The position numbers and the translations under genes were made by a program. Positions 25,403 through 31,784 of a stretch of 53,960 nucleotides of DNA are shown in pieces. Numbering within the stretch: position 1 is the stretch's first letter; every line of letters begins with the position of its first letter. Source of the stretch: an uncultured Archangium sp. (lineage in GTDB: Bacteria; Myxococcota; Myxococcia; Myxococcales; Myxococcaceae); contig CAIVGN010000059.1 in the NCBI GenBank assembly GCA_903905455.1, positions 1 to 53,960 of the forward strand, written 5' to 3'. The notes beneath the pieces were generated by a model. It was not told where the DNA came from. It saw nothing but the letters and a program-made list of their open reading frames with translations, and made no database searches.

Positions 25403-25810
25403 TCACAGCCCCAGCGAGGTGAGCCAGTTCTTCACGTCGATCTGCGCGTCGTTCTCTTCGCGCGGGGCCGGCGTCGCGGGCTTCGCTTCCTGGGTGACGC
25501 GCACCTGCTTGCCGTCGTTGAGCTTCACCAGCTCGCCGTCGTCGAGGAACACGCCGCGGCAGGTGAGGCACACCTCGACGCGCAGGCCTCCGAGCTCGGC
25601 GGGGTGCAGGGCCACCGAACACTTCGCGCACTTGCGGGTGGTGATCATCGCGGTCTCGAGCGAGCCCACGAGCTTCTTGCCGAGCACCTGCTCGAGCTCG
25701 CCGCCGTCGAACCACAGGCCACGGCAGAACGAGCAGCGATCGAGCTCGATGGCGCCCGCCTGGAAGGGGCGCATGGGGGCGGTGCAACTGGGGCAGGCGC
25801 GAGCGGTCAT
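25403..25810 (-). CDS. Double zinc-ribbon protein (zf-TFIIB type)
   Basis: 135 residues from the ATG at 25810. Two zf-TFIIB units: Cys 6/9/26/29 with CSFCRGLWFDGGELE, and Cys 61/64/81/84 with CLTCRGVFLDDGELV. The CxxCxGxWxDxGEL signature is that of this family, whose cellular role is unclear. Tail residues 105-135 are charged with a final VKNWLTSLGL helix. Cytoplasmic. It lies 37 bases downstream of the thioredoxin-like gene on the same strand and may share its transcript. Confidence 0.85.
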   Translation of the reverse strand: MTARACPSCTAPMRPFQAGAIELDRCSFCRGLWFDGGELEQVLGKKLVGSLETAMITTRKCAKCSVALHPAELGGLRVEVCLTCRGVFLDDGELVKLNDGKQVRVTQEAKPATPAPREENDAQIDVKNWLTSLGL

Positions 25811-25847
25811 GGCGGCAGAGCCTACCGCCGCGCGCCTGCCGTGCGAG

Positions 25848-26216
25848 CTACTTGAGCAGCGCTTCGACCGACGCCTTGAGGGCCGTGCGCTTGATGTCGT
25901 CGCCGGTGAGGCGCTCACCAAGCTCCGCGCCGTTCTTGAAGAACAGGAGCGTGGGGCTGGCGGTGACCTTGAGCTGCTTGGCGAGCCCGTCGTTGTTGTC
26001 GCGGAGCACCTTGAAGAACTTGATCTTCCCTTCGAACTTCTCGGCCACGGCGCCGAAGCGCGGGGCGAGCGCCGTGCAGGGCGCGCTGTCGGCTGAGTAG
26101 AAGTCGAGGGCGACGGGCTCGGTGGACTTGAGGATCTGCGCCTCGTAGTCCTTCTCAATCAATTCGAAGACGAACTGCTTCTCAGGGACGGGCGCGGCGG
26201 TCGGCTTTGGCTTCAT
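25848..26216 (-). CDS. Thioredoxin-fold protein with one active-site Cys replaced (SAPC)
   Basis: 122 residues from the ATG at 26216; the frame upstream is open but Arg/His-rich and lacks coding character. The thioredoxin fold is clear: PVALDFYSADSAPCTALAPR, IKFFKVLRDNN, and a cis-Pro (TASPTLLFFKNG, Pro 88). The WCGPC site reads DSAPC here, so the N-terminal nucleophilic Cys is Ser 44 and only Cys 47 remains. Such a protein cannot perform the normal dithiol exchange; it may work as a chaperone-like or monothiol protein. No signal peptide. Confidence 0.85.
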   Translation of the reverse strand: MKPKPTAAPVPEKQFVFELIEKDYEAQILKSTEPVALDFYSADSAPCTALAPRFGAVAEKFEGKIKFFKVLRDNNDGLAKQLKVTASPTLLFFKNGAELGERLTGDDIKRTALKASVEALLK

Positions 26217-26312
26217 GTGCCCCCGTGATGACACGGACCCGAGGTCGGCACCGTCATTCCTTGCCCGAGGAATTGTGCGGGGGGCGGCGGGGTGGCCTGC
26301 TATCGACCCTCC

Positions 26313-27131
26313 ATGAGCACCATGCGGTCGGTCGCGGCCTTGATTGAGTCGGCGCTTGAGGGCGAGGAAGACGACGAGCGCGCGTGGGAGGCCATCCGGG
26401 CGCTGCACCACCTGGGGGATGCGTCCGTCTTCGAGGCGGCCTCGGCGCTCGTGGGCTCGCAGTCCGCGAAGGAGCGCGGGCGCGGCGTCGACATCCTCGG
26501 GCAGTTCGGAGGTCCCCTCGCCAGCGAGGCGGTGCGGGCGCGCTGCGCGACGGTGGTGTTGGCGGCGCTCGCCACGGAGCAGTCTCCCGAGGTGCTGCAC
26601 GCCATCGGCGTGGCGCTCGGTCACCTGCGCGATGCGCGCGCCGTCGAGGCCTTGACGCCCCTGCGTGCCCACAAGGAGGCGAAGGTTCGTCTCGGCGTGG
26701 TGCTCGGGCTGACACCGCACGCGGCCCTCGACGCGTTGATCGCGCTGTCTGCCGACCCGGACGACGAGGTTCGCAACTGGGCGACGTTCGGCTTGGGGAG
26801 CCAGAACACGTCAGACACCCCTGCGCTGCGAGACGCCCTCGTCGCGCGGCTCGAGGACGCCCACGCGGAGGTGCGCGGGGAGGCGCTCGTCGGCCTCGCG
26901 GAACGAAAGGACCCGCGCGTCCTCGAGGCGCTGCGCCGCGAGCTGCAGGGACCCAACGTCAGCGGGCTCGCCGTCGGAGCGGCCGAGGCCCTCGGCGATG
27001 TGTCGCTCTTGCCGCTGGTGCTCCCGCTGCGTCGGCCCGGGGGAGATCGGTCCTTCAACGCCCTCGTCGCGGAGGCCATCGCTGCGCTCGAGCGCGCCGC
27101 CCGGAAATCGGCTCGGCCGCGCTCTCACTGA
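26313..27131 (+). CDS. HEAT-repeat protein
   Basis: 272 residues. It consists of about seven tandem HEAT-like helical repeats, for example AIRALHHLGDASVFEAASAL, IGVALGHLRDARAVEALTPL, RNWATFGLGSQNTSDTPALR and GEALVGLAERKDPRVLEALR, and ends in a basic RAARKSARPRSH tail. HEAT repeats form a solenoid for protein binding; the partner is unknown. ATG at 26313 begins MSTMRSVAAL. It ends tail-to-tail with the ATP-grasp gene. Confidence 0.85.
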   Translation: MSTMRSVAALIESALEGEEDDERAWEAIRALHHLGDASVFEAASALVGSQSAKERGRGVDILGQFGGPLASEAVRARCATVVLAALATEQSPEVLHAIGVALGHLRDARAVEALTPLRAHKEAKVRLGVVLGLTPHAALDALIALSADPDDEVRNWATFGLGSQNTSDTPALRDALVARLEDAHAEVRGEALVGLAERKDPRVLEALRRELQGPNVSGLAVGAAEALGDVSLLPLVLPLRRPGGDRSFNALVAEAIAALERAARKSARPRSH

Positions 27132-27132
27132 T

Positions 27133-28032
27133 TCAGGACGGCGGCGGTTTGCCTGCCGAGAAGCCGATCGACCAGCCCATCGAGTACCGGGCGTTGATCT
27201 CGCTGCGGGGTTGAAAGTGCACCGACCCGTCGGGTGCTCGCCAGCGAAACGCGTCGACTCCGAAGGGCCCGAAGTAGCCCGCGTCGTGGAGCGCGGCGCT
27301 GGTCTGCTCGAGCGTACGCGCCAGGCACTCGAGCTCGCCGGGCTGCAAGGTGCCCGCTGCCGCGACGCGCGTGGCCCGCCACTGGCCCTGCGCGTCGATG
27401 TCCTGCACGGTGGGCTGGCCGATGGTGAGCATGCCGTGCTCGTCGACGAAGCCATGCAGGCCGACATCGAGCTCGCGCTGCACCCACGGCTCCAATTGCA
27501 CGCCGCCTGCCCTCAGTGACGCTTCGATCCACGCGTCATCGGCTGGCAGTCGCGCGCGCGCGGAGATCTTCCGTCGCCCGCGGCCCGCGTAGCCCAGTGG
27601 TCGCTTCAGCACCCACGCGTCCTCGGACGACACGGACGCCCCCCGGTCGAGCAGCGCCTCGAGTTCGTGCGCATGCTCGGCGAACCCCGCGCCCGGCAGC
27701 GCCTGCCCGAGCTCATGGGCGAACCGTCGATGATTGACGCGCAACAACACGTCCATGCTCGGAGCCCGTGGCACCTTTGCGCCGGCCCGCTCGAGCTGCA
27801 CCAGCGCCCAGCGTGTCGGACACCACGCGCGCCCCTCGCGACCACCTGCAGCGGCATTCCCCGGCCAGACGACGACATCCTCGGGGCCCACGAGCCCACC
27901 GGCGCGCAGCGTTGGGAGCAGCGCCTCGACCCGCGCGGTCAGCGCCAGCGTGGGCGTGTGCGCGCCGACGTGGCCCAGCTCATCTTCCGCGTCGAAGTTG
28001 AGCACCCACGCCAGCGGTTCACGGCTGGACAT
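27133..28032 (-). CDS. ATP-grasp protein
   Basis: 299 residues from the ATG at 28032, which overlaps the end of the DUF455 gene by 14 bases. ATP-grasp signatures: AWVLKRPLGYAGRGRRKI for the Lys/Gly-rich loop, LEPWVQRELDVGLHGFVD for the core strand and Glu, and FQPRSEINARYSMG near the end, with the Asn of EINAR binding magnesium. These proteins join a carboxylate to an amine or thiol. The substrate is not predictable. It is translationally linked to a ferritin-like DUF455 gene upstream. Confidence 0.78.
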   Translation of the reverse strand: MSSREPLAWVLNFDAEDELGHVGAHTPTLALTARVEALLPTLRAGGLVGPEDVVVWPGNAAAGGREGRAWCPTRWALVQLERAGAKVPRAPSMDVLLRVNHRRFAHELGQALPGAGFAEHAHELEALLDRGASVSSEDAWVLKRPLGYAGRGRRKISARARLPADDAWIEASLRAGGVQLEPWVQRELDVGLHGFVDEHGMLTIGQPTVQDIDAQGQWRATRVAAAGTLQPGELECLARTLEQTSAALHDAGYFGPFGVDAFRWRAPDGSVHFQPRSEINARYSMGWSIGFSAGKPPPS

Positions 28033-28825
28033 GCGTGTCGTCCCACGTGGCCAGCGCGTCGAGGAACGCTTGTGGGTAGCCCGCACGACCGCGTGCCACG
28101 AGGTTCATCTCCGCGCCCCGCGTCATGGCCGGGGTCAACGGCGCCGGCAGGTACGCGCGCCACGTCTCGAAGTCGTGGGTACCGGTGAACACGCCGAACC
28201 AGTGAAGTCCGAAGGCCGCGTGGGCGATCTCCTCTTCGGTGATCTGCGCCTGGATCTCCGCCGCGCGCGGGTCACCGGCCGCGGTGAAGTACTCGGTGAA
28301 GCGCGCGCCGTGGTCGAGGTTCGCGCCCTCGAAGCCGATGCCGAGGCGGGCGACGAACTGCGCCGGCGTCGCGTTCTCGTCGGGCACGCGCTTCCAGAAC
28401 CAGTCGTTGATGGGCTGCGAGCCGAACGGGCACCCGAGCGTCTCGAGGTGCACGCGATACAGCCCCATGTGCCGCAGTTCATCGCGGCAGATGCCCAGCA
28501 GCCCGCGACGAAACGGCTCGGGCGTCTCGGGGAACGCGAGGAGGGCCCAGGCGAACAACTCGGCCGCCTGCAGTTCGTGATGCATGAACGTGTGCAGCAG
28601 CGCGGCGCGTTTGCCGACGTTCTTCAAGGCTCCGGCGCGCACGCCCTTCTTGCGACCCACGCGCGCCACCAACTCCGGCGGGCGACCCGGCTGCATCACC
28701 AGTTCACGACGCGGCGTGGCCTCGAAGACACTCGGCGGCGGAGGCGGAGAGAGCTTCGCCTCGAGCGAGGTGGTGGTGAGGAAGTCGTGCGCCCAGCGCT
28801 CGATGGTGGACATCGGGGCCTGCAT
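28019..28825 (-). CDS. DUF455-family ferritin-like protein
   Basis: 268 residues from the ATG at 28825 (a second ATG at 28813 is possible). The four-helix ferritin-like core carries likely metal ligands: HHELQAAELFAWAL (Glu 84, Glu 89), CRDELRHMGLY (Glu 116, His 119) and TEEEIAHAAFGLHWF (Glu 198 or 199, His 202, His 208). This pattern is that of a di-iron carboxylate site as in MiaE. DUF455 members are uncharacterised; an oxidase or hydroxylase is inferred. Translational coupling to the ATP-grasp gene suggests a two-step modification pathway for one small substrate. Confidence 0.82.
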   Translation of the reverse strand: MQAPMSTIERWAHDFLTTTSLEAKLSPPPPPSVFEATPRRELVMQPGRPPELVARVGRKKGVRAGALKNVGKRAALLHTFMHHELQAAELFAWALLAFPETPEPFRRGLLGICRDELRHMGLYRVHLETLGCPFGSQPINDWFWKRVPDENATPAQFVARLGIGFEGANLDHGARFTEYFTAAGDPRAAEIQAQITEEEIAHAAFGLHWFGVFTGTHDFETWRAYLPAPLTPAMTRGAEMNLVARGRAGYPQAFLDALATWDDTHVQP

Positions 28826-28870
28826 AGCGCGTCTGGGAGCTCCGGGGTCAGAGCACGGCAAGTGAGTGGT

Positions 28871-29401
28871 TCAGGCGGCCATCAGCGGCGCGAGCGTCGA
28901 CCGCAGCGCACCCTGGGCGGCGTAGAGACGCGCGTAGGCCGTCTGCGCCGGCACGCGCTCGTTGCTGGCCACCACGTTCATCGGCTGCTCGTTGAGCACG
29001 TAGCCGGTGACCACCTGGCGCTGCGTGGGCTTGAGCTTCGAGACCGCGCGACGAACGGCCGCGGACACCTGGGCGCGCTCGACGCGCTCGTGCACCCCGT
29101 CCTCTTCCACGTGCTCGGGCACCGTATCGACCAGCACTTCGCAGCGCGCTCGCGCGGAGCGGCGGAGGTCGGACGCGAGGTTGCGCGCGATGCCCAGCAG
29201 CCAGGTGGAGAGGCTCGAGTGGCCCTCGAAGGTGGGCAGGCGGTGCAGCGCGACGATGAACACCTCGGCGCAGACGTCATCGGCTTCGGCGGCGCTGACG
29301 CCCCAGCGAATCAGGCTCGCGCGGACCGCCCGGTGATGCACGGCGTAGAGCTGGCCGAGGTCGTGGCGGGTCGGGGCGGCGAGACGGTGCGGAGCGTTCA
29401 T
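28871..29401 (-). CDS. ECF-type RNA polymerase sigma factor
   Basis: 176 residues from the ATG at 29401; the frame extends upstream but the first 61 codons of it are not protein-like. Region 2 is IRWGVSAAEADDVCAEVFIV and ALHRLPTFEGHSSLSTWLL, region 4 is LKPTQRQVVTGYVLNEQ with a helix-turn-helix that is weaker than usual. No anti-sigma gene is next to it. The DNA just upstream carries TGCAAC-16 bases-CGTC, matching ECF promoter design, with CGTC only nine bases from the start codon, so the message may be leaderless and the factor may activate its own gene. Confidence 0.85.
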   Translation of the reverse strand: MNAPHRLAAPTRHDLGQLYAVHHRAVRASLIRWGVSAAEADDVCAEVFIVALHRLPTFEGHSSLSTWLLGIARNLASDLRRSARARCEVLVDTVPEHVEEDGVHERVERAQVSAAVRRAVSKLKPTQRQVVTGYVLNEQPMNVVASNERVPAQTAYARLYAAQGALRSTLAPLMAA

Positions 29402-29409
29402 GCCCCGGT

Positions 29410-29435
29410 GACGCGACCTCCCGGAGTCGGTTGCA
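29410..29435 (-). promoter_or_regulatory. Candidate ECF promoter of the sigma factor gene
   Basis: On the minus strand TGCAAC (29435-29430) is followed by 16 bases and CGTC (29413-29410). ECF factors commonly read a -35 with an AAC core and a -10 CGTC at this spacing. Transcription would begin at or next to the ATG at 29401. A self-controlled gene is the natural reading, but no mapping data exist. Confidence 0.4.
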
Positions 29436-29708
29436 TTTATTCCCGGATTCCAGGGAAAGCGCAGTCGGAACATGGGCTTGGGCGTAGTTCTGACGAGCGG
29501 CTCTCGGACCGGGGCAGCCGGCTTGAAGGCGAGGCGGCGTGTGTCCATGCGGTCAGCCTCGGTGCCCAGCGCGGGCAGCCCCACAGCCCTGGCGCACCGT
29601 GACCAGGGGGCACGGGCACCCCGCGGGGGTCTCGGAGTGCGTCATCAAATTGAGTGCGCCAAGAAGCTCGGCGCAGGAGGAGGAGTCGATGGTGAAACTC
29701 TGAAACCT

Positions 29709-29960
29709 GTGAGCGCGACCCAGCGGGACGAATCCCGTCGGCCAAAGCGAAAGCAGGCCGGTAGCGAGTCTTGCGTGGGCTGCGGAAACGCAGACTGCGA
29801 AGCGTAGACAGCGAGCGGACGGGCCGTGCGATGCAGCCCCGAAAGGATGTAGCCGTGGACGCCGAGGGCGTTCGATTTCCCGAAGGCAGCACCGAGCCAG
29901 AAGGCGAGGCTCCACCGGGGTCGAAGAGCACGGCACGCGAGCGAGTCCCCCCGGTCAGGG
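29709..29960 (+). ncRNA. Structured RNA-like segment, possible group II intron domain I remnant
   Basis: The region lacks a credible gene but is dense in short hairpins closed by GNRA or similar loops: CGGGA-cgaa-TCCCG near 29724, GC-GAAA-GC inside GGCC...GGCC near 29738-29757, and CTGCG-GAAA-CGCAG near 29779-29792. It opens with GTGAGCGCGACC, close to the GUGYG start of group II introns. No reverse transcriptase gene follows; instead the 29962-30363 element begins directly after. The assignment to domain I is by resemblance from memory. A different structured RNA or a recombination-site remnant cannot be excluded. Confidence 0.4.
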
Positions 29961-29961
29961 C

Positions 29962-30032
29962 AGTTGTCATCTTTGATGACTGCCAGAGGGGGTGGGAGGG
30001 GTCTCAAATGCGTGTCCTCTTTGATGACAACT
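29962..30032 (+). repeat. Left inverted repeat, 71 bp
   Basis: It starts AGTTGTCATCTTTGATGAC and ends TCTTTGATGACAACT, with a G-rich centre. The reverse complement of 30293-30363 matches it over all 71 bases with about nine differences by my count. The 15-bp start GTCATCTTTGATGAC is itself a palindrome around a TTT centre. Confidence 0.7.
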
Positions 30033-30292
30033 CAGGACAAGGGCTTGTGCCAAACGGCGCGGGTGGCTTCGTCGGCGTGGCACAGGGCATCGAGGCCCAC
30101 GGTTCCCAAAGCGCATCGCACCCAAATGGTCGACCGCTCCCTCGCCAGAAAGGACATCGCGCTGTTGACGAGGGGGCGCAGCGTCGAGCGGAGGCCGATG
30201 AGGAACTCCCCCCATCTCTCATGCGACGCTGGAGACACTCGAGGCGCGCGAAGCAGGGCCAGCAGGCGCATGCGGGTCCGACAGGTCGCCGT

Positions 30293-30363
30293 GGTTGTCA
30301 TCAAAGAGGACACGCTCTTGAGGCCCCTTCCACCCCCACTGGCGGTCATCAATGAGGACAACT
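30293..30363 (-). repeat. Right inverted repeat, 71 bp
   Basis: Reverse-complement partner of 29962-30032, starting GGTTGTCATCAAAGAGGAC on the plus strand. Two units related to GTCATC-TTGATGAC are present, as in the left copy. The high but imperfect identity suggests the element is old or that its ends have diverged. Confidence 0.7.
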
Positions 30364-30447
30364 CGAGCGTGCACCGCTTTGAAGCCCGAGCCCCATGAAC
30401 ACGGACCGCCTGGACTCAGGCATCATCAATCTTGTTGATGCGTCGGC

Positions 30448-30463
30448 GGACCCCCGGGGGTCC
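30448..30463. terminator. 16-bp perfect GC palindrome, possible terminator
   Basis: GGACCCCCGGGGGTCC lies 138 bases after the stop of the beta-helix lipoprotein gene, in the right place to end its transcript on the minus strand. It has no loop and no T-run, so it would be a poor intrinsic terminator. The rest of the 30364-30601 gap shows no gene. Confidence 0.25.
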
Positions 30464-30601
30464 TGCGGCTCCTGCCCCGAAGTCGAGTCACTTGCGTCAC
30501 CCAGCGCGCGAAGTCGAGGGGCTGCACGCGCTGGCTGCAGGGCCGGGGCCCAGTCCCGCCCACCACCGCTGCCAGCGCAGTTCCATCACATCCGAGACCG
30601 A

Positions 30602-31774
30602 CTACCGAACCGGCAACCCCATCATCGGTGCGCTGATCGGCAGCTCCTGTCCCATCTGCGGCGTGACGATCATCGGCGCCTGCACCACCTCGACGGTGTT
30701 CTGCACCACCACGCCCAGCTGCGTGCCGGTGGGGGTGATGGTCGAGCGCTCCACCACCAGCGCCGTCGACCCGCGATCCACCAGCACTTGGCTGCGCTCG
30801 TTGCCGCTCAAGGTCACCGCGGCCACCTGCACGTCGCTGCTGTTCGCGAACAGGCCGATGCCATCGCCCACCGAGATGAGCCCGCCGTTGCCGTCGCTGG
30901 TCTGCGCGAGGGCCGTGCGGCCGACGCTACCCGCCTCGATGACCACGCCGCGAGAGCCCCGGGTGCCCACGCCCACCAGCCGGTTCCCCTCGACCACGCA
31001 GCCGTTCAGGTGCAACCGCGGCACGCCCATGGTGCCCAGCATTCCCTGCGCCCACACCCCGCGACCGCGGTTGTTCTGCACGGTCACCTGGGCCAGCGAG
31101 ACGTTGGTGTCGAGCGCGCCATCGACCAGCACGCCGAGCACCTGGTTGTCTTCGACCCGCGTGCCCGTCATCTGCAGGTCGGCGCCGTGGCTGGCGACCA
31201 CGCCGTAGCCCGAGGCGAGCGCGTCGCTCTGGTTGCCGGTGATCTTCCCGCCCACGGTGTTCACCCGGGCGCCGTGCACGATGAGCCCCACCGCGTTGTT
31301 GGTGAGCTCCACGTTGCTCAGCCATGCGGGGTCGAAGGTGCGGCAGTCGTCCTCGCACCAGAAGATCAACCCCGCGGCGATGGAGGCCTGCACCTGCACG
31401 TTGATCAGCTGCGCGCCGCCGCCGGCCGAGATGCCCACGCCGGGAGCCCCGTTGATCCGCAGCCCCGTGAGCGTCGCGCCCGCACCGAGCGTGACCGCCG
31501 GGCGATCGACCGCGTCGCCGGTGAACTCGACCACGGCGCCGGTCTCGCCCCCGAGGATGACGCCGTCGGGCACGGTGAAGGAGCCGGTGTACTTCGCCGG
31601 CGCGGCCACCACGCAGGTGCCCCGCGTCGCCGTGCCCAGGGCCTCGAGCAGGCTCGCCGAGGTCGGGCCCGGGTTCGTGGTCATCGCGCACGTCGTCCCC
31701 GCGGCGAGCTCGAGCTTCGGAGGCCCGCACGCGATCAACCACAGGGAGAGGAGGCTGATCCGCGCGGTTCGCAT
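30602..31774 (-). CDS. Lipoprotein with right-handed beta-helix repeats
   Basis: 390 residues from the ATG at 31774. Lipobox WLIAC (Cys 16). From residue 60 on, short repeats with Asn and Gly turns form a parallel beta-helix (pectate-lyase or NosD type): GVILGGETGAVVEFTGDAV, GLRINGAPGVGISAGGG, GVVASHGADLQMTGTRVEDN and GVLVDGALDTNVSL. No catalytic residues are evident. Expected at the cell surface or in the periplasm, perhaps binding a polysaccharide. Three Cys (TTCAMTT, RGTCVVA, CEDDC) may form disulfides. Confidence 0.82.
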   Translation of the reverse strand: MRTARISLLSLWLIACGPPKLELAAGTTCAMTTNPGPTSASLLEALGTATRGTCVVAAPAKYTGSFTVPDGVILGGETGAVVEFTGDAVDRPAVTLGAGATLTGLRINGAPGVGISAGGGAQLINVQVQASIAAGLIFWCEDDCRTFDPAWLSNVELTNNAVGLIVHGARVNTVGGKITGNQSDALASGYGVVASHGADLQMTGTRVEDNQVLGVLVDGALDTNVSLAQVTVQNNRGRGVWAQGMLGTMGVPRLHLNGCVVEGNRLVGVGTRGSRGVVIEAGSVGRTALAQTSDGNGGLISVGDGIGLFANSSDVQVAAVTLSGNERSQVLVDRGSTALVVERSTITPTGTQLGVVVQNTVEVVQAPMIVTPQMGQELPISAPMMGLPVR

Positions 31775-31784
31775 GGCGCGGGCC

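Larger units (their letters stand above)
29962..30363. mobile_element. Short inverted-repeat element (MITE-like or IS remnant)
   Basis: A 402-bp segment bounded by 71-bp inverted repeats. The interior of about 260 bp has no convincing gene, although the minus strand is open for 109 codons through the repeat and interior (30032-30361). No transposase is present. Each end contains two copies of a GTCATC(T/A)TTGATGAC-like motif, as multiple transposase-binding sites do in IS21-type elements. No target-site duplication is visible at the outer ends. It lies directly at the end of the structured segment 29709-29960, so it may have inserted there and truncated it. Confidence 0.5.

Noticed and set aside
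29437-29970. Minus-strand frame of 177 codons over the structured segment
   Set aside because: The protein is Arg/Ser/Pro-rich with no domain, and the DNA contains RNA-like hairpins; such frames often arise over structured RNA.
29962-30363. CRISPR or direct-repeat array
   Set aside because: The repeats are only two inverted copies with no regular spacers.
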